From Clostridium_AD sp050717515 (GTDB lineage: Bacteria > Bacillota > Clostridia > Clostridiales > Clostridiaceae): a stretch of DNA of 64,000 nt. Positions 24,841 to 33,492 of this stretch are shown here, in pieces. Under the pieces are notes generated by a model that saw only the letters and a list, made by a program, of their open reading frames with translations, had not been told where the DNA came from and made no database searches. How positions within the stretch are numbered: position 1 is the stretch's first letter; each line of letters starts with the position of its first letter. Both the position numbers and the translations under genes were made by a program. Where the stretch lies: positions 1 through 64,000 of the forward strand of contig NZ_JBOITL010000027.1 of assembly GCF_050717515.1 (NCBI RefSeq), read 5' to 3'.

Positions 24841-24869
24841 AAAACGTAAGTTAATTGACTTGCGTTTTT
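24841..24869 (+). terminator. Rho-independent terminator
   Basis: Stem AAAACGTAAGT / ACTTGCGTTTT (one G-T pair) with a 6-base loop and a short T tail, 36 bases after the small membrane gene. Confidence 0.75.
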
Positions 24870-24921
24870 ATCTGTTAAATGGAATGTAAAATTATGTTTC
24901 GCACCTCAAAAACGAACACGA

Positions 24922-25002
24922 TGACCTTAATAGTGGCCTCTTTTTATATAGCAATATGTTAAATTGTGGTTTATAATCTATATATAGGTTAGTGATTGAT
25001 GT
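24922..25002 (+). repeat. Intergenic repeat, copy 5
   Basis: It keeps a weak left arm (GACCTTAATAGTGGCC), CTCTTTTTATATAGCAATATG, the TATAATCTATATATAGG core, and GTTAGTGATTGATG exactly as in copy 2. The tail after that is lost. It precedes the phosphoesterase gene. Confidence 0.75.
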
Positions 25003-25057
25003 ATAATGCGGTGGAAGTATTATATTATGATGAATTTATTAGGGGGAAAAGTATTTT

Positions 25058-25831
25058 ATGAGAATTGCAGTAGTTGCTGATATACATAGTAATCATATTG
25101 CTTTTGAGGCAGTATTGAAGGATATAAATAATAGAGATACCGATATGATTTTTTTTCTTGGTGATTATATTTTTGGAGGTTATGGATCAAATCAAACTGT
25201 TGATTTGTTAATGCGTTACCAAAATCAAAGCCAAAAACATTTAATTATATCAGGTAATATTGATGAATTAATAGCTCCGATAGAAGAAAATGCTGATGGG
25301 ATATATCCGGTAAATAAGCAAATATACAACGAACTAGGTATAGAACGTGTATCATTTTTGAAGTCCCTTCCATCTAATATTTTTATAGAGGCGGAAGGAA
25401 TCTCTATGTATTTGTGCCATAATCCATCGAAGATTGAGGTTTTTACAGTAGTTGATAGTTTAAAAAGAGAAAATAATATTCCTAATATGAGAGGGCTAGC
25501 TGAGATTGCTAGTGGGATGGAATGTGATGTTTGTATTTTTGGTCATTATCATTTGTTCATGGATGAAGAAGTAAATGGGAAAAGGTTTATATGTCCTAGT
25601 TCAGTAGGAATGCCCTTTAATGGAGATCCAAGAGCACAATATATTATATTAGATATTTTTGAAGGCAACATTACAACATCAAGACAGTATGTTGAATATG
25701 ACAGATTAAAGCTAGTAGAAGGTTTTGATAAAAAGGGGTATTTTGAGAAAAACTGCAATTGGTCCATGAATATGGTTACTACTATATTAACAGCACACAA
25801 TTATATTGGTACACAAGAACTTAGAAATTAA
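25058..25831 (+). CDS. Calcineurin-like metallophosphoesterase (YfcE-like)
   Basis: 257 residues; AGGGGG stands 10 bases before ATG. The metal-binding motifs are in order: ADIHSN (D8, H10), GDYIFGG (D about 36), GNID (about 67-70), CHNPS (about 120) and FGHYH (about 164-168). It is a two-metal phosphoesterase of the MJ0936/YfcE type with unknown substrate. A decayed fragment of a close paralog is at 15505-15641. A second, longer phosphoesterase is at 32450. Confidence 0.9.
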   Translation: MRIAVVADIHSNHIAFEAVLKDINNRDTDMIFFLGDYIFGGYGSNQTVDLLMRYQNQSQKHLIISGNIDELIAPIEENADGIYPVNKQIYNELGIERVSFLKSLPSNIFIEAEGISMYLCHNPSKIEVFTVVDSLKRENNIPNMRGLAEIASGMECDVCIFGHYHLFMDEEVNGKRFICPSSVGMPFNGDPRAQYIILDIFEGNITTSRQYVEYDRLKLVEGFDKKGYFEKNCNWSMNMVTTILTAHNYIGTQELRN

Positions 25832-25892
25832 GTTTAGTAGAATTTTAAATTACCACCAACAACAGTGATTTTGGCGATGATTATAAAAGAGG

Positions 25893-26591
25893 GTGATTAT
25901 TATAAATAAGATTATATTTTGGGATTTTCAAGGAACTTTGGCACACAATGATTGGATGATTAGTAAAGCCTTGCATAAGGTTCTATTATACAATGAACCG
26001 AATACTAAAATTACAATAGAACAATTCAAGAAATTAAAAATACTCGGAATTCCATGGCAAGACTATAGGCATGATTATTCATATTTAACAATTCAAGGTG
26101 CATGGTGGAAACTTGTAGAAAGTACATTTGAAGAAGCATATAAGTTACTTTATATAGATGCGGATAGGGCCAATAAGTATGCAAAACAAGCTCATCATGA
26201 GTTAGTTAAACCTGATGAATTTAAGTTATACGATGATACAGTAGAAGTACTAACTTATTTTAAATTAAATGGATGGAAAAACATTATATTGTCAAATCAT
26301 ATACCAGAGTTACCTGATATAGTTAATTTACTGGGATTAAAGAAATGCATTTACAAGTGTATATCATCAGCTAATATCGGTTTTGAAAAGCCAAATCATA
26401 AAATTTATGAATTTGCTTTAAAACAATTTGAAAACCCTCAAAAAGTATGGATGGTAGGCGATAGTTTGTTAGCAGACGTTAAGGGTCCAGAAAAGGCAGG
26501 GATAAAAGGGATTCTAGTAAGAACTCCGAAAGTAGACAACATAGATTATTATTCAAAAGATCTGCTAGGATTAAAGGAGATAATATATTGA
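25893..26591 (+). CDS. HAD-superfamily hydrolase with an altered motif I
   Basis: 232 residues from GTG 25893, but GAGGGTGA overlaps that codon. By spacing, the natural start would be at ATA 25902 (ATA AAT AAG...), which looks like a mutated ATG. Motif I is WDFQGT: nucleophile D11 is present but the usual second Asp is Gln (Q13). Motif II (ILSNH), the lysine (GFEKPNHK) and GDSLLADVKG (motif IV) are intact. With both oddities it could be poorly expressed or work atypically. Repeat copy 6 begins directly after the stop. Confidence 0.75.
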   Translation: MIIINKIIFWDFQGTLAHNDWMISKALHKVLLYNEPNTKITIEQFKKLKILGIPWQDYRHDYSYLTIQGAWWKLVESTFEEAYKLLYIDADRANKYAKQAHHELVKPDEFKLYDDTVEVLTYFKLNGWKNIILSNHIPELPDIVNLLGLKKCIYKCISSANIGFEKPNHKIYEFALKQFENPQKVWMVGDSLLADVKGPEKAGIKGILVRTPKVDNIDYYSKDLLGLKEIIY

Positions 26592-26592
26592 A

Positions 26593-26675
26593 GTAATCTA
26601 TATGTAGGTTAGTAGCTAACCCATTGCCAATACACATTTTTCAGCCCAAATGTAGTCGTACTAGGTCTGCGAAAT
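26593..26675 (+). repeat. Intergenic repeat, copy 6 (head missing)
   Basis: It begins at TAATCTATATGTAGG, two bases after the HAD stop, so the terminator and left core are lost. It continues GTTAGTAGCTAACCCATTGCC, AATACACATTTTTCAGCCC, GTAGTCGTACTAGG and TCTGCGAAATC, parallel to the right part of copy 2. It lacks the final GGCAACAC...GTTA end. Confidence 0.7.
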
Positions 26676-26729
26676 CTATTAAAGGTTAAAAAATAGAGAA
26701 TATCTTCTACCATAGAGGAGGAATATTAA

Positions 26730-27491
26730 ATGTTAGAAAATAAAATAAAGCAAGTTTTAGCATTTGAAAGTACTAAGGAAGCAGAAAAATATAAAATTAT
26801 GATTGATAACCTTTTAATTAAATTAGAAGACTATATAAAAATATTAGAACAAGATTACAAATTAATAAATTATCCTAAGGCAATAGTATGGACTACATCT
26901 CAATTAGCAACAACAGTTTTCTCCAATGTACCTATACCAGCTTATACAAATGATAGATTTATATGTATTACACCTGATATAAACACATGGAAGAAAATAT
27001 ATGGAGATATTAATAAAGATGTACCCAACAAAGGGAATAGTAATTATTATCAGAATATATCAACAAATTTTTTATTAACAATGATAGGGCATGAGTTTAC
27101 TCATCATTCAGATCTTTTTCTAGATGATTTTGATAATAATAGATACAGTGGAATATGGTTTGAAGAAGGTATGTGTGACTATCTTAGTAGGAAGTATCTA
27201 TTGAACAATGAAGAATTTGAGTGCATTTCGCAAGTTGAATGGGACTATATTATGTACTATAAAAATATATTTAAGATTAGTTCAATAGAGGAGTTTGGAG
27301 TAGAAAGTTATTCTAATAGTATGGAAAGAATTATGTATGAATATCATAGGAGCTTTCATACTGTTAAAAAGTTAGTGGAGGTATTAGGAAAAGGAGATCC
27401 AAAAAAAATATTTGCTTTATATCAAATTTGGGATAGTGAAGGTAGAAAAACACCTCTTAGTAAGTATTTTGGCATTGATATTTTCGAGTAA
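26730..27491 (+). CDS. Gluzincin-type metallopeptidase-like protein
   Basis: 253 residues after GAGGAGG. The zinc motif is IGHEFTHHSD (HEFTH at about 122-126), followed by IWFEEGMCDYLS with the third ligand Glu, the HExxH...E arrangement of peptidase MA clan enzymes. The N-terminus is helical without a signal peptide, so it acts in the cytosol. It stands alone. The TTCGCTTAACAATG sequence just downstream (27541-27554) resembles an attC-like left half. Confidence 0.8.
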   Translation: MLENKIKQVLAFESTKEAEKYKIMIDNLLIKLEDYIKILEQDYKLINYPKAIVWTTSQLATTVFSNVPIPAYTNDRFICITPDINTWKKIYGDINKDVPNKGNSNYYQNISTNFLLTMIGHEFTHHSDLFLDDFDNNRYSGIWFEEGMCDYLSRKYLLNNEEFECISQVEWDYIMYYKNIFKISSIEEFGVESYSNSMERIMYEYHRSFHTVKKLVEVLGKGDPKKIFALYQIWDSEGRKTPLSKYFGIDIFE

Positions 27492-27608
27492 TATATTTTT
27501 ACATAATGGAGAAGTATTAAATCGGAGTTAGGAAAACTAACTTCGCTTAACAATGTAATTGTAATCTAGTATTATAAACAAAAACAAAAATAACGGGAGT
27601 GAATTAGA

Positions 27609-29078
27609 TTGAAAAATAAAACTAAAGTGCATTTTATGGGGATATGCGGAAGCGGGACTGCGCCTATAGCAATTATAGCAAAAAATGTGGGCTTTGATGT
27701 ATCAGGATGTGACTTGAATGTGTCGGGTTATTATAGTGATATCCTTATAGAAAATAGTATAGAGGTTGTAAATGGCCATGATTTAAAACATATAGAGGAC
27801 ATTGATATTTTAGCTATATCACCTGCTATTTTAGATATTTCTCCTAATCATCCAGAAATTATAGAAGCTAGAAAAAGTGGAATTTTAATGACATGGCAAG
27901 AATTCTCGGCTAAATATATACAAGATGAAAAGTTTGTTATTTCTATTGCAGGTACGCATGGTAAATCAACAACTACGATTTTAATGGGGCTTGTTTTGGA
28001 AAATGCAGGGTTAGATCCAATTGTTGAAGCTGGGACAACTTTTAAGCATTGGGGAGGGGGATATAGAATAGGAAAATCAAATTATTTTGTTTGTGAGGCT
28101 GATGAATTTAATAATAATTTTCTGAATTATAGTTCCTCCATAGCTATAATAAATAATGTTGAAATGGATCACCCAGAATTTTTCAAAGATTTAGATGAAG
28201 TTAAAGATTCTTTTAAAAAGTTTATAAAAAAGCTTGAAAGCCCAAAAATTCTAATTGTTAACGAAGAAAGTATAGCTCTTAGAGAAATTTTATATGAATT
28301 AAAAGATTGGATAAAAGAGAAACAAGTAAGAGTTATAGGATATTATATAAATAATAGGTTTGATTTCCCTTTTGGTATGGAATATAAAGCAGTATTGGGT
28401 TCAACTACCTCTGAATATTCAACATATAAAATAATATATGGGGATAAAGAAAGTGATTTTGAGTTAGGATTAATAGGCAAACATAATATTGAGAACTCTT
28501 TAGGGGTATTTATTGCTGCTTTAGAGTTAGGTGTTGATATAAATATAATAAAGGATTCATTTAAAGATTTTAAAGGAATAGGAAGAAGATTAGAACTAAT
28601 AGGAGATATTGAAGATGTTAAGATTTATGATGATTTTGCCCATCATCCTACAGCTGTAGCAGCAACATTAGACTCAATTAAAATTATTTATCCAGGAAAA
28701 AAAGTTTTTGTCATTTTTGAACCACATCAAGTTTCAAGAACAAAGTTGTTTTTTAATGAGTTTGTAGTGGCATTAAAAAAAGCAGATAGAGTTATTATTT
28801 CAAAACCATTTTTAGGAAGAGAAGTAAATAAAAATATTGAACCTGTCAATTTAGAAATATTGGCTAATGAAATAAATATAAATACAGCAGAGTATATAGA
28901 AAACTATGATGAAATATGTAACAAAATTGTTAACGAAGTTAAAAATGGAGATATAATTATAGTTTTTGGAGCTGGTGAATCGTATAAATTATCTAGAAAA
29001 ATTATTAATGTATTAAAACAAAAAACAATCAGGAGAGTATTAACGGAGAAAAATAATGGTAACTTGAGTAGGATTTAA
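27609..29078 (+). CDS. murC: UDP-N-acetylmuramate--L-alanine ligase (MurC), extra copy
   Basis: 489 residues from TTG with GGGAG 7 bases upstream. It has MGICGSGTAPIA at the N-terminal fold, the P-loop AGTHGKSTTT (about 116-125), EADEFNNNF, NNVEMDHPEFF, YDDFAHHPTAV (about 341-351) and IFEPHQVSRTK, so the enzyme appears complete. It adds L-alanine to UDP-MurNAc in the cytosol. It stands alone between a peptidase and a hydrolase, far from any cell-wall operon, and a broken MurD is 20 kb away. It could be a spare enzyme or one for a modified muropeptide. Confidence 0.88.
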   Translation: MKNKTKVHFMGICGSGTAPIAIIAKNVGFDVSGCDLNVSGYYSDILIENSIEVVNGHDLKHIEDIDILAISPAILDISPNHPEIIEARKSGILMTWQEFSAKYIQDEKFVISIAGTHGKSTTTILMGLVLENAGLDPIVEAGTTFKHWGGGYRIGKSNYFVCEADEFNNNFLNYSSSIAIINNVEMDHPEFFKDLDEVKDSFKKFIKKLESPKILIVNEESIALREILYELKDWIKEKQVRVIGYYINNRFDFPFGMEYKAVLGSTTSEYSTYKIIYGDKESDFELGLIGKHNIENSLGVFIAALELGVDINIIKDSFKDFKGIGRRLELIGDIEDVKIYDDFAHHPTAVAATLDSIKIIYPGKKVFVIFEPHQVSRTKLFFNEFVVALKKADRVIISKPFLGREVNKNIEPVNLEILANEININTAEYIENYDEICNKIVNEVKNGDIIIVFGAGESYKLSRKIINVLKQKTIRRVLTEKNNGNLSRI

Positions 29079-29134
29079 TCTCATTGCAACGTAATTGTAA
29101 AATGTTATAGCAAAATGATAAGGGGGATAAGTAA

Positions 29135-29968
29135 ATGTATATAGAAATGAGTGATAAAGTTAAGCTATATGTAAAAAAGTCTGGACAGGGCATACCTTGT
29201 ATATTTATTCATGGTGGACCAGGTGAAGGTAGTCTTGATTTCGAAGTATTAGGTGGTAATTCTTTAGAAAGCTTTATGCAAATAATATATTTTGACCAAA
29301 GAGGAAGTGCAAGGTCAGGAGGGACTAGTGCTGATGATTATTCTATAGAGAGAATAATAGATGATATTGAAGAAATAAGAAAAAATTTAGGAATATCAAA
29401 GTGGATAGTAATGGCACATTCATTTGGAGGAATTATCGCCACAAATTATGTTTACAAATATCAGAATTTTGTGCATAAACTTATCCTATCAAATACAACT
29501 CTTAATATGGAGGACTCTTTTAAGAGTCAAATATATTATGGATCTAATCTATTATCTAAAGAAGAATTACAATCTATATCATATAATTCTAATTTAGAAA
29601 AATGGAAATATATAATTAATGTACTTATTGAAAAAGATATATTTTATAAACTCCAATATAAAGATTATAATAACTTTTTAAGAGTAAATGATGTTAGTAA
29701 TCAAATAGAAAATTTTAATGCAACTATGGCAAATCAGGCTTTTAGCAACAAAGAGTATTTCATGAATTATTTTGATATTACAAATGAAATAACTGTTCCT
29801 GTACTTGTTATAACTGGCAATGAGGATTACGCTATTGGGCCAAATCATTATAAAAAATTTATGTTTCCTAATAAAACAATTAAAATTATGCAGGGAAAAC
29901 ACATGTTATACATTGAGAACAACGAAGAATTTAAATCAGTCATTGAAGAATTTATTGACGATTTATAA
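29135..29968 (+). CDS. Alpha/beta hydrolase, proline-iminopeptidase-like
   Basis: 277 residues after AGGGGG. HGGPGEG (about 25-31), DQRGSARSGG, AHSFGG (nucleophile Ser about 97), TGNEDYAIG (acid) and GKHMLYIE (catalytic His) are in the order of S33 hydrolases. It is cytosolic. It resembles the protein at 18383 only in fold motifs, so the two are not recent duplicates. A terminator hairpin follows at 29982-30011. Confidence 0.88.
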   Translation: MYIEMSDKVKLYVKKSGQGIPCIFIHGGPGEGSLDFEVLGGNSLESFMQIIYFDQRGSARSGGTSADDYSIERIIDDIEEIRKNLGISKWIVMAHSFGGIIATNYVYKYQNFVHKLILSNTTLNMEDSFKSQIYYGSNLLSKEELQSISYNSNLEKWKYIINVLIEKDIFYKLQYKDYNNFLRVNDVSNQIENFNATMANQAFSNKEYFMNYFDITNEITVPVLVITGNEDYAIGPNHYKKFMFPNKTIKIMQGKHMLYIENNEEFKSVIEEFIDDL

Positions 29969-29981
29969 AAGTTGTACTTTA

Positions 29982-30011
29982 TTTTAATTAGGTAAAATTT
30001 TCTAATTAAAA
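29982..30011 (+). terminator. Hairpin after the alpha/beta hydrolase
   Basis: Stem TTTTAATTAG / CTAATTAAAA with a 10-base loop, 13 bases after the stop. It is all AT except one pair and may act weakly in both directions. Confidence 0.5.
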
Positions 30012-30067
30012 TTGTATCATAATATATAGTGAATTGTCAGATTGCCACAATTTTTTGGAGGAATAAA

Positions 30068-30538
30068 ATGAGTTATGTAGAGGAGCTAAGAAAAATAGTA
30101 GGACATCAACCTCTTATTTTAGTAGGTGCAGTAACTATTATTATAAATGATAAAAAAAGAATATTACTACAAAAACGTAAAACAACCTCATATGGCATGT
30201 GGGGATTGGCAGGAGGCTTGATGGAATTAGGAGAATCAACTGAAGATACTGCAAGAAGAGAAGTATTTGAAGAAGCGGGTCTAACAATTGGAAAACTAAA
30301 CTTAATAGATGTATTTTCAGGCCCAGGCAATTTTTTGAAAGTTCAAAATGGTGATGAGTTCTATTCTGTTACAGTTGCGTATTATACAAACGAAGTGAAT
30401 GGTGATTTAGTAATAGATGAAAGTGAATCTCTTGGGTTTGCTTTTTTTGACATTAATCAGTTGCCAGATAATATTGTAAAGAGCCATAGAAAAATGATAA
30501 ATAGGTTTTTGGAATTATATATAGAATTTAAACAATAA
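30068..30538 (+). CDS. Nudix hydrolase
   Basis: The start is ATG 30068, 7 bases after TTGGAGG; an upstream TTG at 30029 has no site. 156 residues. The Nudix box spans 50-72 (GX5EX7 then REVFEEAGL). TTSYGMWGLAGGLMELGE fits the NUDIX subgroup near ADP-ribose pyrophosphatases and bacterial MutT-like proteins. It acts on an unknown nucleoside diphosphate derivative. It is unrelated in detail to the Nudix gene at 4544. Confidence 0.9.
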   Translation: MSYVEELRKIVGHQPLILVGAVTIIINDKKRILLQKRKTTSYGMWGLAGGLMELGESTEDTARREVFEEAGLTIGKLNLIDVFSGPGNFLKVQNGDEFYSVTVAYYTNEVNGDLVIDESESLGFAFFDINQLPDNIVKSHRKMINRFLELYIEFKQ

Positions 30539-30545
30539 TTGATAT

Positions 30546-30590
30546 ATATTCTTCTTTTATAATGAATGATCAATATATAAGAAGGAATAT
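30546..30590 (+). terminator. Hairpin after the Nudix gene
   Basis: ATATTCTTCTT pairs with AAGAAGGAATAT (one bulged G) around a 22-base AT loop. No strong T run follows. It is a probable weak terminator or transcript-stabilising stem. Confidence 0.45.
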
Positions 30591-30654
30591 TAACGATTAG
30601 AAATATAATCAGATATATGTCTTAGAAAATTAATTAAAGGGGGTGTGTTATATT

Positions 30655-31047
30655 ATGATTATGTATTATAAAAATAAAAAAGTTGATTATGATAAATTAC
30701 AAATTTTGTTTAATCAGGTAGGATGGATTGACAAAACTAATGATATTAATAGATTAAAAGCCATGGTAGAAAATTCTCAAATAGTAGTTACTGCATGGGA
30801 TGAAGAAATAATGATTGGATTTGCCAGGTGTACAACTGATTATGTATTTAATGGACAAATAAATAATGTAGTGGTTAATTCTGAATATAGAAGAAAAGGT
30901 ATTGGTAAAATTTTAATAAATAAGATATTAGATAGCAGCAAACAAGTTACATATATGTTAAGGGGAAGTAACAGAAATGAGGAATTCTATAGAAGTTTAG
31001 GTTTCGAAGATGGTCCAATATCTTTGGTTTATAAACGAAAAAGATAA
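30655..31047 (+). CDS. GNAT acetyltransferase
   Basis: ATG 30655 lies 13 bases after AAAGGGGG; a GTG at 30643 overlaps that site and ATG 30661 is also possible. About 130 residues. Motif A is VVVNSEYRRKGIGKILINKI and the C-terminus has NEEFYRSLGFEDGPI. It is a small single-domain acetyl-CoA-dependent N-acetyltransferase with unknown acceptor. Confidence 0.85.
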   Translation: MIMYYKNKKVDYDKLQILFNQVGWIDKTNDINRLKAMVENSQIVVTAWDEEIMIGFARCTTDYVFNGQINNVVVNSEYRRKGIGKILINKILDSSKQVTYMLRGSNRNEEFYRSLGFEDGPISLVYKRKR

Positions 31048-31137
31048 GATGAAAAAAATTTACTATCAAAATAAAAACTGAAAGACTTATACTAAAGAAC
31101 TAACCGCAAATCCCATGATGTTTTAGTGTAGATTACT

Positions 31138-31168
31138 CCCTCATAAGGCGAGGGTGAACACTGTTCAC
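31138..31168. other. Two short hairpins in the leader of a GNAT gene
   Basis: CCCTC / GAGGG (31138-31142 and 31150-31154) is directly followed by GTGAACACTGTTCAC (31154-31168), an inverted repeat. They sit in the 187-base gap between two GNAT genes. They could be an operator or a recombination-site remnant; ACTAACCGCAAATC lies 40 bases upstream. Confidence 0.3.
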
Positions 31169-31234
31169 AGCAAGTAGTGCTAAATCATAATTAGGTACGA
31201 ACTTTTTTAATAATAATACCCCTGGAGGTAATGT

Positions 31235-31783
31235 ATGATTATTAGCAACAAAAAAATTGAAGGTAAAAGTCTAACATGGATACTTCGTTGTCCAACAAAA
31301 CATGATGCAATTGAATTATCTAAATTAAGAGTTAAAATTGATGGAGAAACAGAAAATCTTGATAGGGAATCTGGTGAAGGTTTATTAACGCCAGATGATT
31401 TTGAAAAACTTATTTATGAAGATACAATAGCAGAAAAAACTATATTTCTAATTGCAGCAGTAGAAGGCGAAATTGTTGGATTTACTCGATGCAAAGGAAG
31501 TAACCTAAGTAGATTTAGACATAAAGCAGAGTTTGGAATATGTATATCAAAGGAATACTGGGGTCATGGAATTGGTCAATTACTGCTAGATAATATTTTG
31601 ATGTGGGCAGCTACTGTGGAAATTGAAAAAATTTCGTTAACTGTGGTACAAACAAATACAAAAGCGATTCAATTATATAAAAGATATGGATTTGTAGAAG
31701 AAGGATTATTAATAAAGGATCGTATTCATAAAGATGGAAACTATTATAATACAGTTATAATGGGAAGATTATTAGATAAATAG
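31235..31783 (+). CDS. GNAT acetyltransferase
   Basis: 182 residues; CCTGGAGG stands 6 bases before ATG. It has RCPTKHDAIELSKLRVKI at the N-terminus, EFGICISKEYWGHGIGQLLL as motif A (about 97-116) and NTKAIQLYKRYGFVEEG at the C-terminus. It is similar to RimI/PhnO-type small-molecule acetyltransferases of clostridia and bacilli. It stands alone. Confidence 0.9.
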   Translation: MIISNKKIEGKSLTWILRCPTKHDAIELSKLRVKIDGETENLDRESGEGLLTPDDFEKLIYEDTIAEKTIFLIAAVEGEIVGFTRCKGSNLSRFRHKAEFGICISKEYWGHGIGQLLLDNILMWAATVEIEKISLTVVQTNTKAIQLYKRYGFVEEGLLIKDRIHKDGNYYNTVIMGRLLDK

Positions 31784-31866
31784 ATACTAATATTATATGG
31801 ATATTAGATATGGAATAACTATATAATTAATATTGGATAGTGAAAAAGGATGAAGGAGAGATAAAA

Positions 31867-32052
31867 TTGACTATAAAAGAAGTAGAAAGAATATGCCCAC
31901 TTTGTGGACAAGACAATAATTGTCAACATGATCAAGGTGGATGCTGGTGCGATACAGTTAAATTTCCAAAGTACATATTAGATTTAATTCCTATTGATAA
32001 AAGGGGTAAAGCTTGCATATGTAAATCTTGTTTAGAAAAGTATCAGAAATAA
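31867..32052 (+). CDS. Cysteine-rich CWC-family protein
   Basis: I take TTG 31867 because GAAGGAGAG lies 6 bases upstream; the GTG at 31840 is ahead of that site. 61 residues. The pattern CPLCGQDNNC, GGCWCD and KACICKSCLEKY fits the cysteine-rich CWC family (PF14375), probably zinc-binding. The function is unknown. Repeat copy 7 with a terminator starts 23 bases after the stop. Confidence 0.75.
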   Translation: MTIKEVERICPLCGQDNNCQHDQGGCWCDTVKFPKYILDLIPIDKRGKACICKSCLEKYQK

Positions 32053-32075
32053 ATGAAATAGATTATTATAATGTA

Positions 32076-32148
32076 GTCCGCCTTGACTGGTGGGCTCTTT
32101 TTATATATCATTGTGTAAATTTATGGTTTATAATCTATATATAGGTTA
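32076..32148 (+). repeat. Intergenic repeat, copy 7
   Basis: Terminator arms GTCCGCC / GGTGGGC with G-T pairs, CTCTTTTTATATATCATTGTG, AAATTTATGG and the TATAATCTATATATAGG core, ending at GTTA. The tail is replaced by TCGCTCGACTACGC. It terminates the CWC gene. Confidence 0.75.
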
Positions 32149-32449
32149 TCGCTCGACTACGCTAAAGGCAAACGTCTCCTAACAAAAAGTTTCATCGCTC
32201 AAGATTAGTACTTCATAATGAAATTAGGTATTATCCAATTCGGCAAGTAAAAATGTTTGAGATTAAAATGAAGGTCTCTGACATAGATGATTATGTAAAT
32301 ATATCTTTTTATAATCACATTTTGTTAAGAAAATTAAGTTGAATGCCATGATATTTATATCATAAATTAACTTCAACTAACAATTTATTTCAGTAAGCAT
32401 AAAGGAAAATCTATTATCCTTTAGTGGAGATATAGTAAGGAGATAATTA
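32149..32449. other. Gap with a gene fragment and attC-like left halves
   Basis: CCTAACAAAAAG (from 32178) and CAACTAACAATTTATTTCAG (around 32376) resemble left-half junctions. Between them, 32194-32342 encodes a C-terminal fragment (HRSRLVLHNEIRYYP, then VSDIDDYVNISFYNH) that ends at TGA. The second left half lies within a hairpin (GTTGAA / TTCAAC). An AAAGGA / TCCTTT stem (32401-32422) precedes the next gene and might be regulatory. Confidence 0.4.
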
Positions 32450-33382
32450 ATGAGATATGCAGTTATTTCAGATATTCACGGGAACCTGCCAGCACTAAAT
32501 GCAGTAATTGATGATGCAAAGAGAAATTTTATAGATGAATACATATTCGTTGGCGATTATTATTGTGATTTAGCTTATCCCAATGAAGTAGTAAATACTA
32601 TAAAGAATATTAAAGGAGCCCATGTAATTAAAGGGAACAAAGAAAAATATTTAGACGGTTTATTAAATTCGGATCAAGCAAAATGGGTATATGAGCAATT
32701 TGCTCCTCTTTATTGGAATTATAGAGAACTTGATGATGATAATTTACAATATTTAATAGGTTTACCTGAAGATAAGAAGATCCAAACACCAAATGGTAAT
32801 CATAAAATGCATTTGTTTCACGCACCGGCATTTTTGTTTAAGTCTACAAATATGGATTTACTCTCAAGTTCCAAATATGCAGAGAAAATAATTCAAGAGA
32901 ATTTTTCACATGAAGAATACTTATGTTATGTTCAGAAAATCTTATCCAGTGATGATAAGATTGTTGAGATTTTATATGGTCTTGATTCGGATATTATTAT
33001 TTTTGGACACTCCCATATACAGTGGCATGCAGAAATAGATAAAAAAGTAATAATAAACCCAGGTTCCTGTGGATTACCGCTGGATTATGATAAAAGAGCA
33101 GCGTATACCATCCTTGAATTAAATGAAAATGCTATTAACATTTTGGAGAGAAGAGTACCTTACAATATTAGTGATACCATTTGTTATACTATGAAATCAC
33201 AGCTATACATAAATGCAAAAACCTGGTGTGATATAATTTTTGACCAATTAAATTTAGCAAAAGAGGAAATTACTTTTTTCTTTAGACATGTCGAAACCAT
33301 TGCTAAAAAGAAGAATGATTATAGTATACCGTATAGTAATACTGTATGGAATGAGGCGACAAATAGTTGGAAGAGTAATTAA
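32450..33382 (+). CDS. Calcineurin-like metallophosphoesterase with a C-terminal extension
   Basis: 310 residues; AAGGAGA stands 7 bases before ATG. SDIHGN (D8, H10), GDYYCD, KGNKEKY, FHAPA and FGHSHIQWH carry the metal ligands, then NPGSCGLPLD. About 90 extra residues after the catalytic domain are not typical of short YfcE proteins and resemble a helical cap. The substrate is unknown. It is distantly related to the phosphoesterase at 25058. Confidence 0.88.
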   Translation: MRYAVISDIHGNLPALNAVIDDAKRNFIDEYIFVGDYYCDLAYPNEVVNTIKNIKGAHVIKGNKEKYLDGLLNSDQAKWVYEQFAPLYWNYRELDDDNLQYLIGLPEDKKIQTPNGNHKMHLFHAPAFLFKSTNMDLLSSSKYAEKIIQENFSHEEYLCYVQKILSSDDKIVEILYGLDSDIIIFGHSHIQWHAEIDKKVIINPGSCGLPLDYDKRAAYTILELNENAINILERRVPYNISDTICYTMKSQLYINAKTWCDIIFDQLNLAKEEITFFFRHVETIAKKKNDYSIPYSNTVWNEATNSWKSN

Positions 33383-33492
33383 TGGATAAGTTATTGTACA
33401 TGCCTTTATTAGGAACAGTTGTAGATAGTCACGAAGTTTACAAAGAAGTGTTTGGAATTAAAAAGGAGGCAAATATATGTTTAATAAAGTAA
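33382..33492 (+). CDS. Short open frame, possible remnant (36 aa)
   Basis: ATG 33382 overlaps the phosphoesterase stop by one base (TAATG) and reads MDKLLYMPLLGTVVDSHEV, ending at TAA 33490-33492 past the next start. There is no independent ribosome site. It may be translationally coupled or be the remains of another gene. I recognise no family. Confidence 0.25.
   Translation: MDKLLYMPLLGTVVDSHEVYKEVFGIKKEANICLIK

Noticed and set aside
31138..31168. T-box or other riboswitch in the leader of the GNAT gene at 31235
   Set aside because: There is no T-box sequence, no specifier loop and no terminator/antiterminator pair; only two short hairpins.
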